NCBI GenBank assembly: GCA_943326025.2
Contig: CALPRR020000111.1
Span: 1-8,071 of the forward strand
DNA from: Candidatus Kuenenia stuttgartensis
GTDB lineage: Bacteria; Bacteroidota; Bacteroidia; Flavobacteriales_D; Crocinitomicaceae
Reading direction: 5' to 3'
Length of the DNA stretch: 8,071 nucleotides
This document shows positions 1 to 6,326 of the stretch, one piece after another. Both the position numbers and the translations under genes were made by a program. Under the pieces are notes generated by a model. It ran no database searches. It saw only the letters and a list, made by a program, of their open reading frames with translations, and was not told the DNA's origin. Each line of letters starts with the position of its first letter. Positions within the stretch are counted from its first letter, which is position 1.

Positions 1-80
1 CTAGAATAGGTTGTGACTCTTTGTGAAAAAGTAGCTGAAGCAATTAATAAAATAAATACTATACTGTTTAATATTCTCAT
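1..80 (-). CDS. N-terminus of a secreted protein, partial (runs off left edge)
   Basis: An open frame on the minus strand starts with ATG at 80-78 and stays open to the window edge, giving 26 residues. They read as a Sec signal peptide: Met-Arg start, a hydrophobic core around residues 7-16 (IVFILLIASA) and a likely cleavage near ATFSQ, a common Bacteroidetes signal-peptide ending. The next residues are RVTTYS. There is no cysteine at the cleavage point, so a lipoprotein is unlikely. An in-frame TAA lies two codons upstream of the ATG, so this is the first possible start. A TAAATTCG box on the minus strand (109-102), one mismatch from the Bacteroidetes -7 consensus, precedes it. The mature protein is outside the window, so its function cannot be stated. 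The call rests on the signal peptide and the correctly placed stop and start. Confidence 0.7.
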   Translation of the reverse strand, partial: MRILNSIVFILLIASATFSQRVTTYS

Positions 81-163
81 TTCTTATTTTGAACTTTAAC
101 GCGAATTTATAGAAATTATTGTACAAATTGCTTATTTTCAGAGAAAACCTTTTAGAAAGTATT

Positions 164-196
164 TTATTATTTTAACATTTAATTATTATTTTAACA
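164..196 (+). repeat. Exact 14-nt direct repeat upstream of lysA
   Basis: TTATTATTTTAACA occurs at 164-177 and again, without mismatch, at 183-196, an offset of 19 nt. The second copy ends in the TTAACA that I take as the -33 element of the lysA promoter. The repeat could be two operator half-sites, a duplicated -33 region, or chance in AT-rich DNA. A 14-nt perfect match including the AACA end is less likely by chance than an A/T run of the same length. Confidence 0.55.
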
Positions 197-223
197 AAAA
201 TAGATTCCAAATTTGTACCTTTG
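191..223 (+). promoter_or_regulatory. lysA promoter, Bacteroidetes type
   Basis: TACCTTTG at 216-223 matches the Bacteroidetes primary-sigma -7 consensus TAnnTTTG exactly. TTAACA at 191-196 stands where the -33 TTG element is expected, 19 nt upstream, with A in place of G. Transcription would begin near 230, leaving a leader of only about 10 nt before the ATG at 241. No Shine-Dalgarno sequence is present, as is usual in this phylum. Confidence 0.6.
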
Positions 224-240
224 CACTTTAAAAATAAACT

Positions 241-1446
241 ATGAATAACAAAATGCTTCTCGACACGGCTAAAAAATTCGGTACACCTACCTATGTTTAC
301 AATGCTGAAACAATTCAAAATCAATATACTAAATTAAAAAATGCTTTCGATGGTATCGATGTGAAATTACATTATGCGTTAAAAGCGTTAAACAATATTA
401 ATGTATTAAGATTATTAAAAAAGGAAGGTTCTGGTTTGGATGCTGTTTCAATTGAAGAAGTTCATTTAGGTTTAAGAGCAGGATTTGGAGCAAATCAAAT
501 TATGTACACACCAAATTGCGTAGATTTTTCTGAAATTGAAGAAGCTATTTCGATTGGTGTTCATTTAAATATTGATAATCTATCTACTTTAGAAAAATTC
601 GGAAATAAATATGGAAATACTATTCCTATTTGCATTCGAATCAATCCTCACATCTATGCTGGCGGACACAATAATATCTCAGTTGGTCATATCGATTCAA
701 AATTTGGAATTTCATTTTACCAATTAAAACATGTCGTTCGTATTGCAAAACATTACAACATCGTAATTAATGGATTGCATATGCATACAGGAAGTGATAT
801 TCTTGATCCAGATGTGTTTTTACGTGGAGCTGATTTATTATATGAAGCTGCGAATGAATTTGCTGATTTAACATTTTTAGATTTCGGAAGTGGATTTAAA
901 GTTCCTTATAAAGAAGGGGATATAGTAACAGAAATTGAATTGATTGGAAAAAAAATTGCTGATTCATTTAGAAATTTCTGCAAAAATTATGGTCGTGAAC
1001 TTGAACTTTGGTTTGAACCAGGAAAATATATCGTTAGCGAAAGTGGGAAATTAATTGTTCAAGTAACTATTATTAAACAAACGACTTCTACTGTATTTGT
1101 TGGTGTAAATAGCGGACAAAATCATTTAATTCGACCGATGTTTTACAATGCGTATCATAAAATCGAAAATTTAAGCAACCCAAACGGACAACCAAAATTA
1201 TATTCGATTGTTGGTTACATCTGTGAAAGTGACACTTTTGGGTACGATAGAATGATTCCAGAAGTTCGTGAAGGTGATTTTCTTGCAATCCACAATGCTG
1301 GTGCTTATGGATTTAGCATGAGTAACCAATATAACGCAAGATTAAGACCTGCAGAAGTATTAGTTATTAATGAAGAACCAAAGTTAATTCGCAAAAGAGA
1401 AACATTAGAAGATATATTCAGAAATGAAATAATATTAGAGGACTAA
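241..1446 (+). CDS. lysA: Diaminopimelate decarboxylase
   Basis: This PLP-dependent fold-type III enzyme decarboxylates meso-2,6-diaminopimelate to L-lysine in the cytoplasm, the last step of lysine biosynthesis. At 401 aa it is a normal full length. Visible motifs are the PLP lysine in HYALKA (K48), GLHMHTGSD at 178-186 (the form HTGS rather than HIGS is typical of flavobacterial enzymes), the glycine-rich DFGSGF at 214-219, FEPGKY at 258-263 binding the cofactor phosphate and substrate, CESDTFGYD at 328-336 with the active-site Cys contributed across the dimer, and NAGAYGFSMSNQYN at 352-365 with Tyr356. The ATG at 241 sits just behind a consensus promoter, which supports the start. The gene has its own promoter and no partner from the lysine pathway in view. 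The related carboxynorspermidine decarboxylase is the main alternative, but the EPG and CESD motifs favour LysA. Confidence 0.95.
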   Translation: MNNKMLLDTAKKFGTPTYVYNAETIQNQYTKLKNAFDGIDVKLHYALKALNNINVLRLLKKEGSGLDAVSIEEVHLGLRAGFGANQIMYTPNCVDFSEIEEAISIGVHLNIDNLSTLEKFGNKYGNTIPICIRINPHIYAGGHNNISVGHIDSKFGISFYQLKHVVRIAKHYNIVINGLHMHTGSDILDPDVFLRGADLLYEAANEFADLTFLDFGSGFKVPYKEGDIVTEIELIGKKIADSFRNFCKNYGRELELWFEPGKYIVSESGKLIVQVTIIKQTTSTVFVGVNSGQNHLIRPMFYNAYHKIENLSNPNGQPKLYSIVGYICESDTFGYDRMIPEVREGDFLAIHNAGAYGFSMSNQYNARLRPAEVLVINEEPKLIRKRETLEDIFRNEIILED

Positions 1447-1461
1447 TCTGTATACTATAAA

Positions 1462-1496
1462 TTGTAATCAGTATTAATAAAAATTCCTTAAATTCG
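1462..1496 (+). promoter_or_regulatory. Putative promoter of the reductase/SDR operon
   Basis: In the 72-bp gap after lysA, TAAATTCG at 1489-1496 differs from the -7 consensus TAnnTTTG at one position. A TTG lies upstream at 1462-1464, with spacing slightly longer than ideal. The leader to the ATG at 1519 would be about 15 nt. The same TAAATTCG octamer occurs on the minus strand at 109-102. No clear terminator for lysA is visible in this gap. Confidence 0.4.
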
Positions 1497-1518
1497 CCTA
1501 CAAATTATAAAACGAAGA

Positions 1519-2589
1519 ATGACTCCAAAGTTTCACTCACTTAAGATTTCTGACATTCGAAAAGAAACTGAAGATACAGTTTCAATAGCATTTGAAATCC
1601 CAACTGATTTAAGATTAGATTATTCATTTAAACCAGGACAATATTTAACATTAAAAGCCCTAATTGACGGTGAAGATACTCGTAGATCATATTCACTTTG
1701 CTCAGCTCCTCATGAAAATGAATGGAGAGTTGCAGTTAAACAAATAGAAAATGGAAAATTCTCTACATACGCAAATAAAAAACTAACGATTGGCCAATCA
1801 TTAGAAGTAATGACTCCAACTGGAAATTTTCATGCGGTTATTGAAAACAACAATTCGAAATCGTATGTTTTATTTGCAGCTGGAAGTGGTGTTACACCTA
1901 TTTTCTCTATTGCAAAAACAGTTTTAAACGAAGAGCCAAATAGCAATATCACATTGTTTTATGGTAATAAAGGATTTAATTCAATCATCTTTAGAGAAGA
2001 AATTGAAGCGTTAAAAAATGCTTTCATGGATCGTTTGAGAGTTGTTCACGTTCTTTCAAGAGAAAGTCTTGGTAACAAAATTCAGAAAGGAAGAATTGAC
2101 TCTAAAAAAATTGAAGAATTATATAAAGCCTTTTTAGATGAATCAACAGTTGATGAAGTGTTCGTTTGTGGACCTGAAGAAATGATTCATAGCGTGAAAG
2201 ACTTCTTTCATTCAAAAGGTGTAAACGATAAAAATGTTCATTTTGAATTATTCTCAACTTCAGCTACTAAATCTAAAGTTGTGAAAAAAGAATCTAATCA
2301 GCCATCTTTTGCCTCAATGGTTAAAGTGATTATTGATGGAGATTTAATTGAAGTAGCTATGCAATCTGAAGGTGAGTCAATTTTAGATGCAGCAACAAAA
2401 GCGGGTGGAGATTTACCTTTTGCATGTAAAGGAGGGGTTTGCTGTACATGTAAAGCAAAAATATTAGAAGGTTCTGCAAAAATGGATGTTAATTATGCAT
2501 TAGAACCAGACGAAGTTGAAAATGGATATATTTTAACTTGCCAAGCACATCCAACAAGTCCAACATTAACTGTTTCATTTGACGATTAA
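1519..2589 (+). CDS. PaaE-like ferredoxin-NAD(P)H oxidoreductase (FAD + [2Fe-2S]), copy 1
   Basis: This cytoplasmic electron-transfer reductase passes electrons from NAD(P)H through FAD to a plant-type [2Fe-2S] centre and on to an oxygenase, desaturase or hydroxylase. Domain order is an FAD-binding barrel (about 5-108; RRSYS at 55-59), an NAD(P)-binding FNR domain (about 112-245; AAGSGVTP at 120-127 and CGPEEM at 217-222) and a C-terminal ferredoxin (about 266-356). The cluster ligands are C303, C308, C311 and C341 in a CX4CX2CX29C pattern, all present. Length (356 aa) and domain order match PaaE, the reductase of phenylacetyl-CoA epoxidase, and the related stearoyl-CoA desaturase-type reductases. 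No paaABCD or other oxygenase subunit is in view, so the symbol paaE is withheld. It is the first gene of a packed unit: a paralogue starts 5 nt after its stop. The family assignment is secure, but the physiological partner is unknown. Confidence 0.9.
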   Translation: MTPKFHSLKISDIRKETEDTVSIAFEIPTDLRLDYSFKPGQYLTLKALIDGEDTRRSYSLCSAPHENEWRVAVKQIENGKFSTYANKKLTIGQSLEVMTPTGNFHAVIENNNSKSYVLFAAGSGVTPIFSIAKTVLNEEPNSNITLFYGNKGFNSIIFREEIEALKNAFMDRLRVVHVLSRESLGNKIQKGRIDSKKIEELYKAFLDESTVDEVFVCGPEEMIHSVKDFFHSKGVNDKNVHFELFSTSATKSKVVKKESNQPSFASMVKVIIDGDLIEVAMQSEGESILDAATKAGGDLPFACKGGVCCTCKAKILEGSAKMDVNYALEPDEVENGYILTCQAHPTSPTLTVSFDD

Positions 2590-2594
2590 AAATT

Positions 2595-3671
2595 ATGGGA
2601 TTATTCAATAAGCTTTTCAAAAAAGAAAACAACAAACAACATAAAGGATTTTATTCTTTAACAATTAATAAAATTGAAAAAGTAACTTCAGATACTGTAA
2701 AAGTAATCATAGATGTTCCTGCAGATTTAAAATCTACATTCAACTTTATTCCAGGTCAATACATTAATTTCTTAATTGAAATTGATGGAAAAGAGGAAAG
2801 ACGTTCCTACTCTATTTGCAGCGGTCCAAATGAACCTTTAGCTGTTGCTGTAAAAGAAATTAAAAATGGAACAGTATCAGTTTGGTTTAATAAATCTGCT
2901 CAAGAAGGAATGGAAATAAACGTTTCAAAACCTGAAGGGAATTTTAAATTAGAATCATCAGCTAATACAATTGTGGCTTTTGCTGCTGGAAGTGGTATTA
3001 CGCCAATTGTTTCAATTGCTAAATCGATTGAAAATACAGCAAAAAAAATGACTTTGTTTTATGGTAACAGAACAATTAATTCAATTATTTTAAAAAATGA
3101 ATTAGATGCCCAAAATGCTGTTACTACGAAATACTATTTGTCAGGAGAAAAAGCAGAAGGTTACTCTGAAGGAAGATTGGATAAATCTTCAATTACTGAA
3201 GCAATCAAACAAAATTTAGAATTATTAAAAGCAGATGCCTACTTCTTATGTGGACCTGAGCAAATGATTGTAGACATTGTTGAAGTATTAAATATGTTTG
3301 GTGTTGCAAAAGATAAAATTCATTATGAATTATTTACTACACCAACCATTATGAAATCTGAAACTGAAGAAGCTAAAACTACTTTCAAAGGAGAAAGTGA
3401 TGTTACAGTAATTTTGGATGGTGAAAAAATTAATTTCAAATTAAAATCAGACGGAAAACCAATTCTTGACATTCTTGACAAAGAAGGTTTTGATGCTCCT
3501 TATTCATGTCGTGGTGGTGTTTGTTGCTCTTGTAAAGCAAAAATTCTATCTGGAGAGGCAACAATGAAATTAAATTACGTACTAACTGAACAAGAAGTAA
3601 AAGATGGATATGTTTTAATGTGTCAAGCACATCCTGCAAGTGATGAATTAACAATAAGTTTCGATGCATAA
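2595..3671 (+). CDS. PaaE-like ferredoxin-NAD(P)H oxidoreductase (FAD + [2Fe-2S]), copy 2
   Basis: This tandem paralogue of the preceding gene has the same three domains: FAD barrel (RRSYS at 69-73), NAD(P) domain (AAGSGITP at 130-137, CGPEQM at 219-224) and C-terminal [2Fe-2S] ferredoxin with ligands C305, C310, C313 and C343, again CX4CX2CX29C. All cofactor motifs are intact, so it is not a decaying copy. It differs by a lysine-rich N-terminal extension of about 14 residues (GLFNKLFKKENNKQHK) ahead of the barrel and is clearly diverged elsewhere, which points to an old duplication. The ATG at 2595 lies 5 nt past the upstream stop without a Shine-Dalgarno site. A later in-frame start would remove the extension but lacks support. 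Translation is probably coupled to both neighbours. It should reduce a different partner protein from copy 1, but that is inference. Confidence 0.9.
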   Translation: MGLFNKLFKKENNKQHKGFYSLTINKIEKVTSDTVKVIIDVPADLKSTFNFIPGQYINFLIEIDGKEERRSYSICSGPNEPLAVAVKEIKNGTVSVWFNKSAQEGMEINVSKPEGNFKLESSANTIVAFAAGSGITPIVSIAKSIENTAKKMTLFYGNRTINSIILKNELDAQNAVTTKYYLSGEKAEGYSEGRLDKSSITEAIKQNLELLKADAYFLCGPEQMIVDIVEVLNMFGVAKDKIHYELFTTPTIMKSETEEAKTTFKGESDVTVILDGEKINFKLKSDGKPILDILDKEGFDAPYSCRGGVCCSCKAKILSGEATMKLNYVLTEQEVKDGYVLMCQAHPASDELTISFDA

Positions 3672-4353
3672 AACAATAGTTGTTGTCGGCGCAAGTAGAG
3701 GAATTGGTAAAGCAATAGTTGAAAACTTAGCTCAAAATTCAAATTATAATATTCTCGCACTTTCAAGAAATTTGAAAGGCATGGAATCTTTAAATAAATT
3801 TGAAAATGTAAAGACAATAGAATTTGATTTAGATTGTCAAAATGTTCGATCTGAAGCTGAAAAGATTTTTTCTTCGCTTGGTAAAATTGACATTTTAATC
3901 AATAATGCTGGCAAATTAGTTAGCAAATCATTTTTAGAATTAACAGCAAAAGACATTGAATCTTGTTATCAAGTAAATGTAATTGGAGTAATCGAAACTG
4001 TTCAAGCAGCTGTTCCAAAAATGATTGAAAACGGTGGACATATTGTGAACATTAGTTCAATGGGTGGCTTTCAAGGAAGTGTGAAGTTTGCAGGTTTAGC
4101 AGCTTATTCTACTTCAAAAGCAGCAGTTTGTAGTTTTACTGAACTTTTTTCTGAAGAATACAAAAATTCAAAAATAATAATGAATTGCTTGTGTTTAGGA
4201 GCTGCTCAAACAGAAATGTTAGAAGAGGCTTTTCCAGGTTATGAAGCTCCAGTTTCTGCTGAAAAGATGGCTGAATACATTGCTGACTTTGCTCAAAATG
4301 CAAATCAATGGATTAACGGAAAAATAATTCCTGTTTCATTAAGTACACCGTAA
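3664..4353 (+). CDS. Short-chain dehydrogenase/reductase (SDR), classical type
   Basis: This 229-aa NAD(P)-dependent oxidoreductase has a Rossmann fold. The cofactor motif is GASRGIG (9-15), with Arg12 and a downstream SRN (34-36) suggesting NADP preference. NNAG is at 80-83, the structural Asn at 105, the catalytic serine in NISS (131-132), and YSTSK supplies Tyr148 and Lys152. The Ser-Tyr spacing is about three residues longer than usual because of an insertion around 140-145. The conserved PG after the active site is LG here (L178-G179). The substrate cannot be deduced; 3-oxoacyl-ACP reductase-like or sugar and sterol SDRs are all possible. The start ATG lies inside the last codons of the upstream reductase (8-nt overlap, 3664-3671), so translation is probably coupled and the enzyme likely works in the same pathway. 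A palindromic element begins right after the stop. Confidence 0.88.
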   Translation: MHKTIVVVGASRGIGKAIVENLAQNSNYNILALSRNLKGMESLNKFENVKTIEFDLDCQNVRSEAEKIFSSLGKIDILINNAGKLVSKSFLELTAKDIESCYQVNVIGVIETVQAAVPKMIENGGHIVNISSMGGFQGSVKFAGLAAYSTSKAAVCSFTELFSEEYKNSKIIMNCLCLGAAQTEMLEEAFPGYEAPVSAEKMAEYIADFAQNANQWINGKIIPVSLSTP

Positions 4354-4435
4354 GACTTGAATACTCAAAGAAGCAAGATATTAAGACTTTACTTCTAAAT
4401 AAATCTTGTGTCTTGAATCTTGTGGTCTTAAAGTC
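4354..4435. repeat. Imperfect palindrome with heptad-phased TCTTGNN units; probable terminator or dispersed repeat
   Basis: Two arms (4354-4390 and 4401-4435) are imperfectly inverted around a short AT loop (4391-4400). The outer ends pair as GACTTGAATAC against GTCTTAAAGTC, and the inner ends as GACTTT against AAATC. The right arm has in-phase 7-nt units TCTTGTG, TCTTGAA, TCTTGTG at 4404, 4411 and 4418, followed by GTCTTA. The transcript could fold into a long mismatched hairpin directly behind the SDR stop codon (TAA 4351-4353). Elements of similar wording (TCTTGAATCTTG) recur between genes in flavobacterial genomes, by my recollection. A terminator function is inferred from position. There is no clear T-tract of the classic kind. 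Confidence 0.6.
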
Positions 4436-4503
4436 ATAAATCATATTATCAAAAATCTTGTTACTTTTCAAAAAAACTGAATTACATCTAAAAAGAATAA
4501 AAC
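4436..4503 (+). promoter_or_regulatory. Leader and probable promoter region of the sigma-factor gene
   Basis: This 68-bp AT-rich stretch lies between the palindrome and the sigma-factor start. TACTTTTC at 4462-4469 matches TAnnTTTG except for the last base, but no -33 TTG is found at normal spacing, so the promoter is weakly supported. A self-regulated ECF promoter would not be expected to match the primary-sigma consensus. An in-frame TAA at 4498-4500 limits how far upstream translation can begin. Confidence 0.3.
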
Positions 4504-5070
4504 TTGTTTAATAAACGAAACATAAAATCTTTATCTGATTCTGAACTTATTCAGTTATCAAAAACGAATCAAAAGTACTTTGGTGAACTTTATGAACGTT
4601 ACTTTGATTGTATTTTCCGTTTTGTTTTTAGACGTTTAGGAGGAAATGAAACCATTACTGGTGATTTGTCTCAACAAACATTCATGAAAGCAATGGTTAA
4701 TATTTCGAAATATGAAGATCGAGGTATGCCATTTTCAAGTTGGCTTTATCGAATTGCTCAAAATGAAGTCAATTTATTTTTTCGAGAGAATAAGAAAGAC
4801 TTTACAATTGAAATAGAAGAACGCCAATTTATTTGTATTTTAGAAGAAGCTGAAATTGGTTCTTACATGTCAATTGATGATCAAGAAAAATTAATGGAAA
4901 TGATTAATAATCTTGGACAAGAGCAATTGGATTTAATTGAACTTCGTTTTTTTCAAGAATTAAGCTTTAAAGAAATTGCTGAAATTTATTCGATTACTGA
5001 AGCAAATGCTAAAATGAAAGTTTATCGAATATTAGAAAAAATGAACCTTAACTGGAAGGAGAAGAAATGA
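4504..5070 (+). CDS. ECF-type RNA polymerase sigma-70 factor
   Basis: This 188-aa alternative sigma factor has region 2 (about 24-95) and region 4 (about 130-185) but no region 3, as in ECF (group IV) sigmas. The region-2 signature includes LYERYFDCIFRFVFRRL, DLSQQTFMKAM and PFSSWLYRIAQNEVNLFFREN. Region 4 is a helix-turn-helix with LIELRFFQELSFKEIAEIYSITEANAKMKVYRILEKM. It would direct RNA polymerase to a specialised regulon. The only start ahead of region 2 is TTG at 4504; an in-frame TAA lies at 4498-4500 and the next ATG is near residue 61, inside region 2, so a TTG start is required. The stop overlaps the start of the next gene (ATGA), a small membrane protein, where an anti-sigma factor is commonly found. 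The family call is strong; the regulon is unknown. Confidence 0.9.
   Translation: MFNKRNIKSLSDSELIQLSKTNQKYFGELYERYFDCIFRFVFRRLGGNETITGDLSQQTFMKAMVNISKYEDRGMPFSSWLYRIAQNEVNLFFRENKKDFTIEIEERQFICILEEAEIGSYMSIDDQEKLMEMINNLGQEQLDLIELRFFQELSFKEIAEIYSITEANAKMKVYRILEKMNLNWKEKK
5056..5061 (+). promoter_or_regulatory. Strong Shine-Dalgarno site AAGGAG
   Basis: AAGGAG lies 5 nt before the ATG at 5067, inside the last codons of the sigma-factor gene. Canonical Shine-Dalgarno sites are rare in Bacteroidetes and absent from the other starts in this window. It supports the 5067 start and possibly independent translation of the small membrane protein. Because it also encodes Lys-Glu in the sigma tail, chance remains possible. 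Confidence 0.5.
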
Positions 5071-5273
5071 GAAAGTTTAGTGTAAATAAAGAGAAGAAAA
5101 ATACAATCCCTACTGACGAACAAATTAGACGTCATAAGAATTTCTCGCGTCTTTCACACGACTACGAATTATTAACAAAACGACCAAAAAAACCTATTTA
5201 CAAAGACCCTAAAAAGTTCTTTTACGTTATTATAGCAGGTATTATTCTTTATTTCCTCTTTTCTAAAAGATAA
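5067..5273 (+). CDS. Small basic protein with one C-terminal membrane span, downstream of sigma factor
   Basis: This 68-aa protein is of unrecognised family. Residues 1-50 are hydrophilic and rich in Lys and Arg, with short motifs such as PTDEQIRRHKNFSRLSHDYELL (about 15-37) and RPKKPIYKDPKKF (39-51). Residues about 51-65 (FFYVIIAGIILYFLF) form one membrane-spanning helix, followed by SKR. The basic residues before and after the helix suggest an N-terminus in the cytoplasm and a tail-anchored inner-membrane topology. The ATG overlaps the sigma-factor stop by 4 nt and follows an AAGGAG site, so both are made together. Position suggests an anti-sigma or sigma-tethering role. There is no zinc-binding anti-sigma motif (HxxxCxxC), no cysteine, and no FecR-like domain, so any such role would be through a new type of interaction. 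Function is inferred only. Confidence 0.8.
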   Translation: MRKFSVNKEKKNTIPTDEQIRRHKNFSRLSHDYELLTKRPKKPIYKDPKKFFYVIIAGIILYFLFSKR

Positions 5274-5318
5274 TTTTTTGATATTTTTTTTGTAATTTCA
5301 GCATGAAAACTTTTTTGA

Positions 5319-6326
5319 ATGCTAAAACCTAAGGGGTATTTAATGGTATTATTTTTCATCGTTCAAAACTTAACGATGGCTCAAGATATCCATTGGTCTC
5401 AATTCAATGAGAATCCTATTTTTCAAAACCCTTCAAACGCTGGAAATTTCAAAGGAGATTATAGATTTATCTCAAATTATAGAAATCAATGGAGAAGTGT
5501 TACAGTCCCCTTCTCTACGTTGAATTTTTCAGGTGATTTAAAATTAAATAAATTTCAAAACATTGGTTTAGGATTATTGTTTTTTCATGATGGAAGTGGA
5601 GATGGTAAGTTTAAAACAGTAGAATTTCAATCGAATGTTTCCTATAAACTGAATTTAACAAAAGATGAAAAACATGTGTTAAGAATGGGTTTAAATATTG
5701 GTGTTAATCACAGACAAGTAAATTTCAACTTACTCTCTTTTGACAATCAATACAATGGAATAAATTACGACCCGAATCTACCGACAAACGAAATCTATTC
5801 TTCACAACGAAATACTAATATATCAATTGGCACAGGTGCTATTTATGAATACAAAATCGATGAAATTCAAAAAATTTCAGGCGGAATTGGAATTTTTAAT
5901 ATAAATAGACCAAATCAAGGGTTTTACAATGAAACTATAAAAAGAGATATTCGAACATGTATTTCGTTAAAAGGAATAAAAAAAATAAATTATGACCTTA
6001 ATTTACTTCCATCTATACAACTGAATTTTCAAGGAAAATATAAAGAAATTGTTTTAGGTTCATCTGCGAAATACACTTTAATAGAAAAACCTAGAGAATA
6101 TCGTGCAGTTTATGCAGGACTTTGGTTTAGGAATAGAGATGCTATTATTTTAACAGCTGGAATTGATTATCAAAATTGGTTTGCAGGCTTAAGTTATGAC
6201 ATAAATGTATCCAAATTAGTTCCTGCAAGTAATTTAAGAGGAGGTTTCGAAATTTCCATTCGCTATATTATATTTAGTTTTAAACCCAAAAACGTAGTCC
6301 ATAGAATATGTCCAGATTATATTTAA
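5319..6326 (+). CDS. PorP/SprF-family type IX secretion-associated outer-membrane protein
   Basis: This 335-aa protein has a signal peptide (about 1-21, LKPKG n-region, hydrophobic VLFFIV, cleavage near MAQ) followed by the PorP/SprF opening: QDIHWSQFNENPIFQNPSNAG at 22-42 and FISNYRNQWRSVTVPF at 50-65. The rest is rich in alternating aromatic and glycine beta-strand segments typical of an outer-membrane barrel. Family members take part in secretion or surface attachment of type IX cargo and in gliding. Length is normal for the family. ATG 5319 is preferred over 5343 because only it gives the Lys-containing n-region. TAATTTCA at 5293-5300 upstream weakly resembles a -7 box; read-through from the sigma unit 46 nt upstream is equally possible. 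It overlaps the next gene by 19 nt. A PorP-like role is solid, but the specific cargo is unknown, and no cargo with a C-terminal sorting domain is in view. Confidence 0.88.
   Translation: MLKPKGYLMVLFFIVQNLTMAQDIHWSQFNENPIFQNPSNAGNFKGDYRFISNYRNQWRSVTVPFSTLNFSGDLKLNKFQNIGLGLLFFHDGSGDGKFKTVEFQSNVSYKLNLTKDEKHVLRMGLNIGVNHRQVNFNLLSFDNQYNGINYDPNLPTNEIYSSQRNTNISIGTGAIYEYKIDEIQKISGGIGIFNINRPNQGFYNETIKRDIRTCISLKGIKKINYDLNLLPSIQLNFQGKYKEIVLGSSAKYTLIEKPREYRAVYAGLWFRNRDAIILTAGIDYQNWFAGLSYDINVSKLVPASNLRGGFEISIRYIIFSFKPKNVVHRICPDYI

Larger units (their letters stand above)
81..240. promoter_or_regulatory. Divergent intergenic region between secreted-protein gene and lysA
   Basis: This 160-bp, extremely AT-rich stretch separates two divergently transcribed genes. 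It contains a candidate minus-strand -7 box (TAAATTCG, 109-102), a 14-nt direct repeat (164-177 and 183-196) and the lysA promoter (191-223). No -33 TTG at normal spacing was found for the minus-strand box, so that promoter is only tentative. No coding potential is visible here. Confidence 0.5.

Noticed and set aside
10..90. Plus-strand open frame reading VVTLCEKVAEAINK before a stop near 90
   Set aside because: It looks like the tail of an upstream gene, but an in-frame TAG at 7-9 closes it at once, and the minus-strand signal peptide explains the region better.
1088..1288. Minus-strand 66-aa open frame inside lysA
   Set aside because: It lies entirely within the strongly supported lysA coding region, shows no domain or signal, and is explained as a shadow frame.
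1447..1480. ATACT/AGTAT inverted repeat after lysA as a terminator
   Set aside because: A five-pair AT-rich stem with a 13-nt loop and no T-tract is within chance expectation here.
3436..3817. Two minus-strand open frames opposite the second reductase and SDR
   Set aside because: They are leucine- and histidine-rich shadow translations of genes with intact catalytic motifs on the plus strand.
5258..5280. TCTTTT/AAAAGA mini-palindrome followed by a T-run as a terminator after the microprotein gene
   Set aside because: The loop would be too small for a stable hairpin and the stem is nearly all A-T pairs, so it is not supported as a terminator.
5343..5345. Alternative ATG start for the PorP-like gene, behind AAGGGG
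   Set aside because: It would remove the lysines from the signal peptide n-region, so ATG 5319 is preferred.
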